64,000 nucleotides of DNA from Enterobacter mori (GTDB lineage: Bacteria > Pseudomonadota > Gammaproteobacteria > Enterobacterales > Enterobacteriaceae), in the NCBI RefSeq assembly GCF_025244905.1, contig NZ_CP104285.1, positions 1,178,001 to 1,242,000 of the forward strand. The letters run 5' to 3'. The stretch's first letter is position 1; every line of letters begins with the position of its first letter. Below the pieces are notes generated by a model. It was not told where the DNA came from, searched no databases, and saw only the letters and a list, made by a program, of their open reading frames with translations. Of this stretch, positions 41,356 through 50,479 are shown piece after piece. The position numbers and the translations under genes are program-made.

Positions 41356-42444
41356 TTAACGGCTGAAGGATTCCACTTTCTCAAACGCGGCGCGCAGAAC
41401 GTCAGGCGTTAACGCAACCGGTAAATAGTGAATCGACTCCACCGGGCGCAGGGTGTGGGCAATGACCTTATCCAGCTCTTCTCGGTTATTGATGTCGACG
41501 TCCAGCTCGCGAAGCCGGGTCGGCAGGTTAAAGCGCTGGTACGCCGTCACCAGCTGCGCCAGCACGTCATCCTGGCCGAGCAGGGCGCTTTGCACCAGAA
41601 TGCCGTAGGCCACCTTGGTGCCGTGCAGGTATTTTTCCGTCTGTGGCAGCACGGTTAAGCCGTTGTGCACCGCATGTGCCGCCGCCACGCGCGTATAGCG
41701 TTCGCCCAGGCCACCGACCATCCCGCCACCGGCGATAATCGCATCCACCACGTCCCGGAACGCCTGGGTCTGTTCGCCGCGCTGCTGGTCGGCCAGCGCT
41801 TCCTCACTGTGTTCCAGCAGCACGTCGCGGATCGCCAGCGCGCCGTTAATGCCCAGCCGCACGGTCAGCGGCAGGGTTTCCGGCTCAGGTGCCAGCACCA
41901 CCGCTTCGTACCACTTCGCCAGCGTATCGCCGATGCCCGCGAGCAGGTACTCCGCCGGGGCGTTAAGAATGATTTGTGGCTCTACCAGCACCAGGAAGTT
42001 GGCGTCGTCGAAGATCTCAAAATGCAGCGCCTGACCGGCATCGTTGTACCAGACGGAGAGCGGGGTCCAGGCCGCGCAGGTGGCGGCAATGGTGGGGATG
42101 CCCACGAACGGCACCCCTAAGCGGCGCGCCACGGCCTTGACGGTATCCATCACCGCGCCGCCGCCGACGCCAATCACCACGCTGGCGTCGCTGCCGGATT
42201 CGTTCACCAGATGGGTGACGTCGCGCTCGCTGCAGTGGCCTTTAAACAGCAGGTGTATCGCCCCAGGCGCGTTAAAACTGTCCGGCAGGAAAGGGCGCGC
42301 GCCGTCGATAGCGCGCTCGCCGTAGATCCACACCGCGCGGGAAAGCTGCTCCGGGGTAAAGAAATCATTCAGATGCGCAAGGCTTCCGGGATGAGAGAAG
42401 TAGTTCGCCGGGCCAGGCACGACGCGGATATCGGTGTTGCTCAT
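41356..42444 (-). CDS. ybdH: Hydroxycarboxylate dehydrogenase YbdH (HcxA)
   Basis: The 362-residue iron-type alcohol dehydrogenase-like protein has GVGGGAVMDTVKA (NAD binding) and metal-site histidines in AAAHAVHNGL and LHGTKVAYG, matching E. coli YbdH/HcxA, which reduces 2-oxoglutarate and 2-oxobutyrate. The start ATG 42444 has AAGGAC upstream; an in-frame TTG at 42465 is less likely. It is divergent from the sugar ABC transporter, in a neighbourhood of methionine salvage genes. Confidence 0.92.
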   Translation of the reverse strand: MSNTDIRVVPGPANYFSHPGSLAHLNDFFTPEQLSRAVWIYGERAIDGARPFLPDSFNAPGAIHLLFKGHCSERDVTHLVNESGSDASVVIGVGGGAVMDTVKAVARRLGVPFVGIPTIAATCAAWTPLSVWYNDAGQALHFEIFDDANFLVLVEPQIILNAPAEYLLAGIGDTLAKWYEAVVLAPEPETLPLTVRLGINGALAIRDVLLEHSEEALADQQRGEQTQAFRDVVDAIIAGGGMVGGLGERYTRVAAAHAVHNGLTVLPQTEKYLHGTKVAYGILVQSALLGQDDVLAQLVTAYQRFNLPTRLRELDVDINNREELDKVIAHTLRPVESIHYLPVALTPDVLRAAFEKVESFSR

Positions 42445-42458
42445 GGTGTTGTCCTTTT

Positions 42459-42472
42459 TTAGCAAGCGCTAA
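42459..42472. promoter_or_regulatory. Inverted repeat in the ybdH-transporter gap
   Basis: TTAGC-AAGC-GCTAA is a perfect 5+5 inverted repeat with GC-rich centre, like operators of LacI-type regulators. No regulator gene lies nearby. Confidence 0.35.
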
Positions 42473-42479
42473 CCCGATG

Positions 42480-42503
42480 TTATGTCTGGACATCCGGATG
42501 GCT
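42480..42503. promoter_or_regulatory. Weak MetJ-like box array upstream of the ABC transporter
   Basis: TTATGTCT, GGACATCC and GGATGGCT are three adjacent 8-mers, each matching the met box AGACGTCT at five of eight positions. MetJ binds tandem 8-bp boxes and tolerates weak units. Clear MetJ-type arrays are found at two other gaps in this cluster. Suggestive only. Confidence 0.35.
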
Positions 42504-42603
42504 AATAATATTTCGCTTTATCTTATGCCTTTTCCGTCGTTGTCAGTCAACCGGAGCTGTGAAAAATTCGATAAATCAGAAGAGTAATGAAGGATTTACG
42601 CGG

Positions 42604-44106
42604 ATGGTTTCCAGTCGCCTTGAGATGCGCGGTATCAGTCTGGCCTTTTCGGGCTTTCAGGCGCTGTCGCGCGTGGATTTCACCTTAACCGGCGGCTCCG
42701 TGCATGCGCTGACCGGTGCCAACGGCGCGGGGAAATCAACGCTGATGGCGGTGCTCTGCGGCACGCACGACCACTATGAGGGCGAAATCTCCATCAATAA
42801 CCAGCCGGTAAGCATCCGCGAGCCGCTTGATGCCAAACGGCTTGGGATCCACCTCGTACAGCAGGAGGTGGACGTGGCGCTGATCCCGGGGTTAAGCATT
42901 GCCGAAAACATCATGCTCGACCAGCTGGCGCAGCCGGGGCATCGCTTCAACTGGCTCGCCGTCCGCCAGCAGGCGAGACAGGCGCTGGCGCAGCTGGATG
43001 TCTCTCTGGACGTACGCCGTTCCATCGACGGCTGCACGCTTGCCGAAAAGCAGCAGATTTTGCTGGCGCGCGCCCTGTCCCACCACTGCCGTTTTTTGAT
43101 TCTTGATGAACCCACCGCGCCGCTGGACGCGCACGAGAGTGAGCGTCTTTTTGCGGTGGTGAGACGTTTAAAGCAGCAGGGCATCGGCGTGGTGTTTATC
43201 TCCCACCGCATTCACGAGCTGAAGGCCATCTGCGACACCCTGACGGTGCTTCGCGACGGCAAGCTGATCGAGTCCGGCCCGATGGCCGATCTTAGCGGCG
43301 AAGCGATCGTCGAGAAGATGCTCGGCCACGTGCTGAGCGATATCTATCCGCCCGCGCGACCGCCGCACGGCGAAGAGACGCTGCTGCGGGTGGAAGGGCT
43401 GCACGACGACGCGCTGCTGAAAGATATCTCCCTGCACCTGCGCAAGGGCGAAATCCTCGGGATTGCCGGACTGGCGGGCGCGGGGAAAACCGAACTCTGC
43501 AAGGCGCTGTTTGGCGCCACCAAAAGCCGCGTGGCAAACGGCGAGTTGAATCATCAATCCTGGCAGCCGCGTGACCCGGCCGACTCCGTGCTGCGCGGGC
43601 TGGCCCTGGTGCCGGAGGAGCGGCGTAAAGAGGGGATTTTTATCGACGAGCCGGTGAGCATGAATCTTGCCGTGTGCGCGGATAACAGCTTTTCGCGCTG
43701 GAGCCTGTTTGGCCATCGTCAGGCGTGGCGCTGGGCGGAAGAGGTGATTGCTCGCGTCGGCGTGCGCGCCCGAGGACCGGGGCAGGTGCTGCGCCGCTTA
43801 TCTGGCGGCAACCAGCAGAAGATCGCCATCGGTAAATGGCTGTGCAATGACGCCAGCGTGCTGATATTCGACGAACCAACCAAAGGCGTGGACGTGAAGG
43901 CGAAAACCGATCTGTTCCAGCTGATCGACGGCCTGGCGCGCGAGGGCAAAGGGGTCATTTACGCCTCGGGCGAGTTTGCCGAGCTGGTCGGGCTGTGCGA
44001 CCGCATCTGCGTGCTGTGGGACGGGCGCATCGTGGCGGAAATCGCCGGGGCCGAGGCCCGTGAAGAAACACTACTTTATTATTCAACCGGAGGAACGGCG
44101 TCGTGA
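42604..44106 (+). CDS. Ribose-type sugar ABC transporter ATPase (RbsA-like)
   Basis: The 500-residue protein has two fused ATPase domains. The first carries Walker A GANGAGKST and LILDEPTAPLD with a degenerate signature (TLAEKQQ). The second has GLAGAGKTEL, LSGGNQQK and LIFDEPTKGVD. This is the layout of RbsA/MglA. The start ATG 42604 has AAGGAT eight bases upstream; an in-frame GTG at 42559 has its site too close. It is first of three transporter genes, overlapping the permease by 4 bp. Substrate is not shown by sequence; the mtn cluster downstream suggests methylthioribose. Confidence 0.9.
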   Translation: MVSSRLEMRGISLAFSGFQALSRVDFTLTGGSVHALTGANGAGKSTLMAVLCGTHDHYEGEISINNQPVSIREPLDAKRLGIHLVQQEVDVALIPGLSIAENIMLDQLAQPGHRFNWLAVRQQARQALAQLDVSLDVRRSIDGCTLAEKQQILLARALSHHCRFLILDEPTAPLDAHESERLFAVVRRLKQQGIGVVFISHRIHELKAICDTLTVLRDGKLIESGPMADLSGEAIVEKMLGHVLSDIYPPARPPHGEETLLRVEGLHDDALLKDISLHLRKGEILGIAGLAGAGKTELCKALFGATKSRVANGELNHQSWQPRDPADSVLRGLALVPEERRKEGIFIDEPVSMNLAVCADNSFSRWSLFGHRQAWRWAEEVIARVGVRARGPGQVLRRLSGGNQQKIAIGKWLCNDASVLIFDEPTKGVDVKAKTDLFQLIDGLAREGKGVIYASGEFAELVGLCDRICVLWDGRIVAEIAGAEAREETLLYYSTGGTAS

Positions 44107-45098
44107 GTAAGGCCCTTTCAGTGACCGCGACGGCGTCTGGCCGTCAGCAAATTTTCGATTTTCTCTACAAGTGGGGCATGCTGTTAACCGTCGTCGCGCT
44201 GGTGGCCGTCTTTGGCCTGGCGTCGGACAGCTTCCTCGATCCGAACAACATCATCAATATTCTGCGCTCGATTGCCATCGTGACGGTGATTGCCATCGGC
44301 GTGTCGATCTCGCTGACCATCGGCGGGTTCGATCTCTCTGTCGGATCCACCGCCTCGCTGGCGAACGCGCTGGTGATTTCCCTTTTCGTCTGGCACGGCT
44401 TCGGTACCACCGAGTCGATTCTGATCACCCTTGCGCTCTGCACGCTGGTGGGGCTGTTTAACGCCTTTCTGATCGTCATCCTGCGTATTCCGGACATGCT
44501 CGCAACGCTTGCCAGCCTGTTTGTGATTCAGGGCGTGGCGATGACCTACAGCTACGGCGGGTCGATTACCGAGAACATGGTGCTGCCGAGCGGCGACATG
44601 GCGGAAGGGACCATTCCGGCGGCGTTTAGCCTGCTGGGGCAGGTGCCGACCATCGTGATCGTCATGCTGGTGGTGACTGTGCTGGCGCAGTTGGGTCTCT
44701 CGTTGACCACTCATGGACGCCGGATGTACGCCATTGGCGGCAACCCGGAGGCTGCGCGTCTCTCCGGCATTCGTACCACGCGCTACAAGGTGGCGGCCTA
44801 CGTGATCGCCTCGCTGCTGGCGGGCCTGGGCGGGATTTTGCTGGCTTCGCGCATCGGTTCGTCGCAGGTGAATGCGGGCGGCGGATACCTGATGGATGCG
44901 GTGGCGGCGGCATGGATTGGCTTCTCGCTGGCCGGATCCGGCAAGCCGAACGCGCTGGGAACCCTGGTCGGGGCGGTCATTCTCGGCGTGCTGTCGAACG
45001 GGCTGGTGATGCTCTCCGTGCCGTATTACGCCATGGACATTATAAAAGGGCTGGTGCTCGCGGTGGCACTGGCGATTACCTACATACAAAAACGCTGA
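44103..45098 (+). CDS. Ribose-type sugar ABC transporter permease (RbsC-like)
   Basis: The 331-residue permease of the BPD_transp_2 family has about ten membrane segments, with SIAIVTVIAIGVSISLTIGGFDLSVG (near residues 55-80) and GGNPEAARLSGI, both family signatures. Translation is coupled to the ATPase gene (GTGA overlap), and it uses a GTG start. Confidence 0.9.
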   Translation: MSKALSVTATASGRQQIFDFLYKWGMLLTVVALVAVFGLASDSFLDPNNIINILRSIAIVTVIAIGVSISLTIGGFDLSVGSTASLANALVISLFVWHGFGTTESILITLALCTLVGLFNAFLIVILRIPDMLATLASLFVIQGVAMTYSYGGSITENMVLPSGDMAEGTIPAAFSLLGQVPTIVIVMLVVTVLAQLGLSLTTHGRRMYAIGGNPEAARLSGIRTTRYKVAAYVIASLLAGLGGILLASRIGSSQVNAGGGYLMDAVAAAWIGFSLAGSGKPNALGTLVGAVILGVLSNGLVMLSVPYYAMDIIKGLVLAVALAITYIQKR

Positions 45099-45117
45099 CA
45101 ACACAACGGGATAAAAA

Positions 45118-46182
45118 ATGAAAAAGATTGCACTCTCTTTGGTGGCACTAGGGTTGCTCACTGCTCTGCCAGGCTTCGCGGCTACCCCCGCGCCGCTTCC
45201 GGCTGCCATTGCGAACCATGACGGCCCGATCCGCATCGCGGTGATCCGTAACCTTGGCTCAGACGACAACACCACGCAGTTTATTGCTGGCGCAATTCAG
45301 GAAGGGAAGAAGCTCGGCTTTAAGGTCAGCACCTTTTTAAGCAACGGGGACGATGCCAAATTCCAGGACTTCGTGAACCAGGCCATCAGCCAGAAGTACG
45401 ACGGAATTATTCTCTCTCAGGGGCGCGATCCGTACTCCACCGCGCTGGTGAAGAAAGCGGTAGATGCCGGAATCAAGGTCGCCGTGTTTGATACCGCCGT
45501 CAACGGCGAGATCCCGGGCGTGACTGTTACCCAGCAGGACGATGCCTCTCTGACCAATCTCTCCTTCGGCCAGCTGGCGAAAGATTTCAACGGCAAGGCC
45601 AATATCGTCAAGCTGTGGGTGGCGGGCTTCCCGCCGATGGAACGTCGTCAGGCAGCCTATAAAGAGCTGCAAAAGCAGTATCCGGACATCAAAGAGCTGG
45701 AGTCCATCGGCGCCGTCTCCTCTGACGTGCAGGGCGATACCGCCAACAAGGTGGGTGCGATCCTCGCGAAATACCCGAAAGGTAAAATCGACGCCATCTG
45801 GGGCACCTGGGACGCCTTCAGCCAGGGCGCGTATAAGGCGCTGAAAGAGAACGGCCGCACCGAGATCAAGCTCTACAGCATCGACATCTCCAACCAGGAT
45901 CTGCAGCTGATGCGTGAACCGGGGAGCTCGTGGAAGGTGAGCGTGGCGGTGGATCCGAAGCTGATTGGCGCGACTAACGTACGCCTGATTGCCAATAAGA
46001 TTGCCGGAGAAGCGACGCCTGCGACCTACGATTTCAAAGCGGCCGCCATTCCGCAGGCGCTGCTCACTGCCCAGCCGGGCGCGGTGAACGTGGCGTCTCT
46101 GGGAAAAATCATTCCGGGCTGGGGCCAGACGGAAGATTTTATCGCGCCGTGGTTTGCGACCCTGGAAGCCAGGTCAAAATAA
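45118..46182 (+). CDS. Periplasmic sugar-binding protein of the RbsB type
   Basis: The 354-residue binding protein has a signal peptide (MKKIALSLVALGLLTALPGFA) and the Peripla_BP_4 fold (IRIAVIRNLGSDDNTTQF, YDGIILSQGRDP, AVFDTAVNGEIPGV, DAIWGTWDAFSQGA). It would bind the ligand for the RbsA/RbsC-like proteins encoded upstream. It lies 19 bp after the permease and is followed by a REP pair that separates it from the LVIVD gene. Confidence 0.9.
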   Translation: MKKIALSLVALGLLTALPGFAATPAPLPAAIANHDGPIRIAVIRNLGSDDNTTQFIAGAIQEGKKLGFKVSTFLSNGDDAKFQDFVNQAISQKYDGIILSQGRDPYSTALVKKAVDAGIKVAVFDTAVNGEIPGVTVTQQDDASLTNLSFGQLAKDFNGKANIVKLWVAGFPPMERRQAAYKELQKQYPDIKELESIGAVSSDVQGDTANKVGAILAKYPKGKIDAIWGTWDAFSQGAYKALKENGRTEIKLYSIDISNQDLQLMREPGSSWKVSVAVDPKLIGATNVRLIANKIAGEATPATYDFKAAAIPQALLTAQPGAVNVASLGKIIPGWGQTEDFIAPWFATLEARSK

Positions 46183-46183
46183 T

Positions 46184-46252
46184 GCCCGGTGGCGCTTCGC
46201 TTACCGGGCCTACGGTGTTGTAGGCCGGATAAGGCGCAGCCGCCATCCGGGC
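46184..46252. repeat. REP pair (BIME) between the binding-protein and LVIVD genes
   Basis: GCCCGGTGGCGCTTCGC, TTACCGGGCCTAC, GTAGGCCGGATAAGGC and GCCGCCATCCGGGC form two facing REP hairpins within a run of same-strand genes. The left arm has a C/G swap (ACCGGGCCTAC) relative to the bridge RNA guide. Confidence 0.88.
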
Positions 46253-46266
46253 GAAAGGACGCCACT

Positions 46267-47508
46267 ATGTATGCATTACCTCAACCCGAATACAGCCGCA
46301 ATATGCGGCTGATTGGCCATAGCGACCAGGGCGGTCGCCCGGACGGCGTGCAGCTGATGGTGCATCGCGGTTTCGCCTATATCGGCCACATGGTGTCGCA
46401 GGGCTTTTCGATTGTCGACGTGCGCGACCCGAAGAACCCGAAAGCGGCGGGCTACGTGCCCGCGCCGCCCGGCACCTGGAACGTGCACCTGCAGGCGCAT
46501 GACGATCTCCTGCTGGTGATTAACGCCCGGGATCTGTTCGCCGATGCGCGCTTTGCCGACGAGAAGGTCTACTACACCCGTCAGGTGGGGGAGACCGTCA
46601 GCGACGTGCAGGACAAAGGCTGGAGCGCCGGGCTTCGCGTTTTTGATATCTCCACGCCGGACAGGCCGCGTGAAATCGGCTTTCTGTCGCTGAGCGGCAT
46701 TGGCATTCACCGCATCTGGTACGTCGGTGGCCGCTGGGCGTACGTGTCGGCGCTTATTGACGGCTTTACCGACTACATCTTCCTGACCATCGATCTGGCT
46801 GACCCGCGCAAGCCTGAGGTGGCGGGGCGCTGGTGGCTGCCGGGGATGAACCAGGCAGAAGGGGAGAAGCCGAACTGGCCGGAAGGGAAACGCTACGCGC
46901 TTCACCACGCGATTATCGCGGGCGATACCGCCTACGGCAGCTGGCGCGACGGCGGCCTGACGCTGCTGGACGTGAAGGATCGCACTCAGCCGAAATTGAT
47001 TAGCCACCGCAACTGGAGCCCGCCGTTTGGCGGCGGGACGCACACCGCGCTGCCGCTGCCGGACCGCTCGCTGCTGGTGGTGCTGGACGAAGCGGTGCTC
47101 GACAATCAGGAAGACGGCGAAAAGCTGATCTGGCTGTTTGATATCCGCGAGCCGTCGAACCCGGTGAGCATCTCGACCTTCCCGCAGCCGGATGAAACCG
47201 ACTACGTGGCGAAAGGGGCGCATTTCGGCCCGCACAACCTGCACGAGAACCGGCCGGGGAGCTTCGTCAGCTCGACGCTGATTTTTGCCACGTATCAGAA
47301 CGCGGGCGTGCGCGCGTATGACATTTCCAATCCTTATCGGCCGGTTGAAACCGGGGCGCTGGTGCCCGCCGCGCCAGAGAGAATGATGGACACGCGGCCG
47401 AATCGTCCGCAGGTGATCCAGTCGTGCGACGTGTTTGTGGATGCGCAGGGGATTATTTACAGCACGGATTATAACGGTGGGTTGTCGGTGATTGAGTATT
47501 TGGGGTGA
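46267..47508 (+). CDS. LVIVD-repeat beta-propeller protein
   Basis: The 413-residue protein is built of repeats with FSIVDVRDPKNPKAAGY, LRVFDISTPDRPREIG, TIDLADPRKPEVAGRW, LLDVKDRTQPKLIS, LFDIREPSNPVSIS and AYDISNPYRPVETG, each an LVIVD propeller blade. No signal peptide is visible. A conserved His/Glu-rich part (GGTHTALP, HFGPHNLHENR) may bind metal, recalling selenium-binding/methanethiol-oxidase proteins, but that link is only by fold. The start ATG 46267 has AAAGGAC upstream. Its place between a sugar transporter and mtnK suggests a role in methylthioribose use. Confidence 0.8.
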   Translation: MYALPQPEYSRNMRLIGHSDQGGRPDGVQLMVHRGFAYIGHMVSQGFSIVDVRDPKNPKAAGYVPAPPGTWNVHLQAHDDLLLVINARDLFADARFADEKVYYTRQVGETVSDVQDKGWSAGLRVFDISTPDRPREIGFLSLSGIGIHRIWYVGGRWAYVSALIDGFTDYIFLTIDLADPRKPEVAGRWWLPGMNQAEGEKPNWPEGKRYALHHAIIAGDTAYGSWRDGGLTLLDVKDRTQPKLISHRNWSPPFGGGTHTALPLPDRSLLVVLDEAVLDNQEDGEKLIWLFDIREPSNPVSISTFPQPDETDYVAKGAHFGPHNLHENRPGSFVSSTLIFATYQNAGVRAYDISNPYRPVETGALVPAAPERMMDTRPNRPQVIQSCDVFVDAQGIIYSTDYNGGLSVIEYLG

Positions 47509-47514
47509 GATTTT

Positions 47515-47585
47515 GCCCGGTGGCGCTGCGCTTACCGGGCCTACACTCGGATCGTAGGCCGGGTAAGGCGAAGCCGCCACCCGGC
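47515..47585. repeat. REP pair (BIME) between LVIVD gene and mtnK
   Basis: GCCCGGTGGCGCTGCGC, TTACCGGGCCTACA, then GTAGGCCGGGTAAGGC and GCCGCCACCCGGC, lying between convergent genes. Confidence 0.88.
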
Positions 47586-47593
47586 AAAAGCAC

Positions 47594-48793
47594 TCAACTG
47601 TACTGCCGCACCCGTGCCACCAGATCTTCCGCGCTGTCGATGCGCTCGGCAATCACAATCAGTGCCTTGCCGAGCGTTATCGCGTGGCGCAGGCATTCGT
47701 GGCGCATGGCTTCATCCTGGATGGTGTCGATATCCGCCACGTGGGAAAGCCCGACGCTGCGGCGAATGAGCTCGGTGCCGCAGAAGCCGATGGCGTCATG
47801 CCAGACCTTTTTCAGGAACGCGGAGGCATAGCCCGGTGCGCCGAGCGCGGCGTCGCGCGTTTTTTCGTTCGCCAGCGCCTGGAAGCGCTCCGCGAAGGTA
47901 TTCCACAGTTCCTGAATATCGGTCAGGCGCTGCTCGCGCGCGGCAGCGGCATCGCGAATGCCCAGATGTCCCGGCAGGCCGCAGAAGTTCAGCAGCAGGT
48001 TGCCGATGGCGGTGCCGACGTCAAAACCAATCGGCCCGAAATAACCGAACTCGGCGTCGATGGCCTTCAGGCTGCCGTCGGCCACAAAAATCGAGCCGCT
48101 GTGAATGTCCCCGTGCAGCAGAGCTTCAGCCTGAGAAAAGAAACGGTGCTTCAGGGAGGCTACGGCAATTTTGAGCTGGGCGTCGTCGCGCAGGGCCGCT
48201 ACGTCATTTTCCAGCTCGGCCGGGTAGCTGTTGCGCTCGTGGATCTGGTAGGGATCGTTGAAGAACAGATCTTCGGTGATCTCGCACATTTCAGGGTTGA
48301 TGAATTTCGCCACCTGCGCTTTTTTCTCGTGCGGGTGCAGGTAGAAATCGCTGGTGTGGAACAGCGCGTGCGCGAGGTATTCGCCCAGCTGCTGCGCCGC
48401 CTGCGGGTAGTAAACGTTGTTGATCAGCTCGCCGCGCCAGATGCGATGGCTGGAGAGATCTTCCATCACCATCACCGCCAGTTCCGGGTCATAGTGGTGG
48501 ATTTTCACCGTGTGCTGCGGGCTGTGCTGGTAGTGTTCGACCAGGGTTTGCGCTTCGAGACGGGCGCGGTCCAGCGTCAGCGGCCAGGACTCGCCGACGC
48601 AGCGCACGTAGGGCAGCGCCTGCTTAACGATGATGCGGCTCACGCCCGCGCTGTCGAAAATTTTGAACACCAGATTGAGGTTGCCGTCGCCTACCTCCTG
48701 CGCCTCCACCAGCGATGATGGGTCATCAAGACCGCCAAACTGCCTGGCATACTCCACGGCGTCCTGAGCGGTAAAGGTACGGTATTGCGACAT
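47594..48793 (-). CDS. mtnK: 5-methylthioribose kinase MtnK
   Basis: The 399-residue kinase phosphorylates 5-methylthioribose at C1, using ATP, in methionine salvage. It has the choline/aminoglycoside kinase-like fold with [11 protein letters not shown] (catalytic Asp) and [15 protein letters not shown] (metal-binding). The length equals that of Klebsiella MtnK. The start ATG 48793 gives [16 protein letters not shown]. It is divergent from mtnA over 103 bp that contain tandem MetJ-like boxes. Confidence 0.95.
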   Translation of the reverse strand: MSQYRTFTAQDAVEYARQFGGLDDPSSLVEAQEVGDGNLNLVFKIFDSAGVSRIIVKQALPYVRCVGESWPLTLDRARLEAQTLVEHYQHSPQHTVKIHHYDPELAVMVMEDLSSHRIWRGELINNVYYPQAAQQLGEYLAHALFHTSDFYLHPHEKKAQVAKFINPEMCEITEDLFFNDPYQIHERNSYPAELENDVAALRDDAQLKIAVASLKHRFFSQAEALLHGDIHSGSIFVADGSLKAIDAEFGYFGPIGFDVGTAIGNLLLNFCGLPGHLGIRDAAAAREQRLTDIQELWNTFAERFQALANEKTRDAALGAPGYASAFLKKVWHDAIGFCGTELIRRSVGLSHVADIDTIQDEAMRHECLRHAITLGKALIVIAERIDSAEDLVARVRQYS

Positions 48794-48820
48794 GGCCTGT
48801 TCCTCACGGTTTGCTAATAA

Positions 48821-48844
48821 AGACATGTAGACGTCTATACATCT
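48821..48844. promoter_or_regulatory. Tandem MetJ boxes between mtnK and mtnA
   Basis: AGACATGT, AGACGTCT and ATACATCT are three head-to-tail 8-mers. The middle is a perfect met box, and the outer two match at six of eight positions. MetJ with S-adenosylmethionine binds two or more adjacent boxes, so methionine sufficiency should repress both divergent genes. Confidence 0.8.
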
Positions 48845-48896
48845 GGATTTCATCCTGACACAATGTGCTACAACAACGCAACAGGGAATTAACGAC

Positions 48897-49913
48897 ATGC
48901 AGACATTACAGACGACCAGCCTGCGGGTGGCGGATAATCAGCTCTTTATTCTCGACCAGCAGGCGCTTCCGCAGGAAAAACGCTGGCTGGATGCCTCGAC
49001 GGTAGAGGCGCTGGTTGGGCACATTCACGCCCTGCGGGTGCGCGGCGCGCCGCTGATTGGTCTCTCTGCAAGCCTGCTTCTGGCGCTGCTGGCGGAAAAT
49101 GGTAAAAGCCGCGACGAGCTGGCGGCGGCGCTGGACACCCTGCGCGCCTCTCGCCCGACGGCGGTAAACCTGATGAACAATCTCGACCGCATGAAGCTCG
49201 CCCTGTGGCAGGAAGAGTATGTTCCGGCGCTGGTAGCCGAAGCGCTGCGCCTGATTGACGAAGACAAACGGCTTTGCGACGCCATTGCGAAAGCGGGCAG
49301 CGCGCTGGTGAAACCCGGCAGTCGCCTGTTGACCCACTGCAACACCGGCGGGCTGGCAACGGCGGGCGTCGGCACCGCGCTGGGCGTGATTGCCCGCGCG
49401 CACCAGGAAGGCAAGGTCAGCAACGTCTGGGTGGATGAGACTCGTCCGCTGCTGCAGGGCGGTAGATTGACCGCGTGGGAGCTTGGCGAGCTGGGCGTGC
49501 CGTATCAGCTGATTACCGATTCCATGGCCGCCAGCCTGATGGCGAAAGGGCAGGTAGACGCCGTGTGGGTGGGGGCAGATCGTATTGCCGCCAACGGCGA
49601 CGTGGCGAACAAAATCGGGACCTATTCTCTGGCGGTGCTGGCGAAATTCCACGGTATTCCGTTCTATGTAGCTGCCCCGCAAACGACCCTCGACCCGGAC
49701 TGCCCGAACGGTGACGCGATCCCGATTGAACAGCGCGCTGCCAGCGAGGTGACGGGCGTAGCCGGAAGCTTTGGCGCGGTGCAGTGGGCACCGGAAAACG
49801 CGCAGGTCTATAACCCGGCGTTTGACGTGACCCCAACCTCGCTGATTAGCGGCTGGGTGCTGGATACGGGTGTGGTCACCCCTGAAGAGGTAGCGAAAGG
49901 GAAATTTGCCTGA
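48897..49913 (+). CDS. mtnA: Methylthioribose-1-phosphate isomerase MtnA
   Basis: The 338-residue isomerase converts methylthioribose-1-phosphate to methylthioribulose-1-phosphate. It belongs to the eIF2B-like family, with [19 protein letters not shown] (catalytic Cys) and [21 protein letters not shown] (catalytic Asp). It is transcribed opposite to mtnK from the MetJ-box gap and followed by a SRPBCC gene. Confidence 0.96.
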   Translation: MQTLQTTSLRVADNQLFILDQQALPQEKRWLDASTVEALVGHIHALRVRGAPLIGLSASLLLALLAENGKSRDELAAALDTLRASRPTAVNLMNNLDRMKLALWQEEYVPALVAEALRLIDEDKRLCDAIAKAGSALVKPGSRLLTHCNTGGLATAGVGTALGVIARAHQEGKVSNVWVDETRPLLQGGRLTAWELGELGVPYQLITDSMAASLMAKGQVDAVWVGADRIAANGDVANKIGTYSLAVLAKFHGIPFYVAAPQTTLDPDCPNGDAIPIEQRAASEVTGVAGSFGAVQWAPENAQVYNPAFDVTPTSLISGWVLDTGVVTPEEVAKGKFA

Positions 49914-49956
49914 GTGGGACTATCCTTGTAAGGGGTTCCCTTTAGAGGACGTTATC

Positions 49957-50427
49957 GTGAGGCTCGATCCTGAAACAGACTTAAAACTGGAGCGCGTGGT
50001 GGACGCACCGCGCGACCTGCTGTGGCTCTGCTGGACTACGCCCGAGCATATCAAAAACTTCTTCATTCCTGCTCCCCATAAGGTGACCGAATGCGACCTC
50101 GACCTCCGCGTGGGCGGACGGTTCAACACCGTGTTTGAGGTGGACGGACAGCGGATGGATAACCGGGGCGTATTTCTTGAAATCGATCCCGGGAAAAAGC
50201 TGGTCTTTACTGACGGCTATAGCGAAGGCTGGAAGCCTGCCGAGAAACCGTTTATGACGGCGATCCTGCTGCTGGAAGACGTAGGCGAGGGCAAAACCCG
50301 CTACACGGCGATAGCACGTCATCCGACGAAGGAAATCCGCGAGCAGCACGAGCAGATGGGCTTCCACGAAGGGTGGGGGATTGTGCTGGATCAGTTGGTG
50401 AGGTATGCAAAAGGGCTTAACGCGTAG
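49957..50427 (+). CDS. SRPBCC/AHSA1-domain protein
   Basis: The 156-residue protein has a START-like SRPBCC fold (LKLERVVDAPRDLLWLCWTTPEHIKNFF, DLRVGGRFNTVF, FTDGYSEGW, MGFHEGWG), as in AHSA1/CalC-type ligand-binding proteins. The start is GTG 49957, with AGAGGAC seven bases before it; an extension to a TTG at 49906 would overlap mtnA. It lies 43 bp after mtnA in the same direction, so it is probably co-transcribed. Its link to methylthioribose salvage, if any, is unknown. Confidence 0.8.
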   Translation: MRLDPETDLKLERVVDAPRDLLWLCWTTPEHIKNFFIPAPHKVTECDLDLRVGGRFNTVFEVDGQRMDNRGVFLEIDPGKKLVFTDGYSEGWKPAEKPFMTAILLLEDVGEGKTRYTAIARHPTKEIREQHEQMGFHEGWGIVLDQLVRYAKGLNA

Positions 50428-50439
50428 TGCGCGCTGGTG

Positions 50440-50473
50440 CCCTCACCCCGACCCTCTCCCACTGGGAGAGGGG
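50440..50473. repeat. Half copy of the CCCTCACCC repeat, copy E
   Basis: CCCTCACCCCGACCCTCTCCC-ACTGGGAGAGGGGG keeps only the left half and one short stem. It lies between the convergent SRPBCC and mtnD genes. Confidence 0.75.
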
Positions 50474-50479
50474 GAAAGT

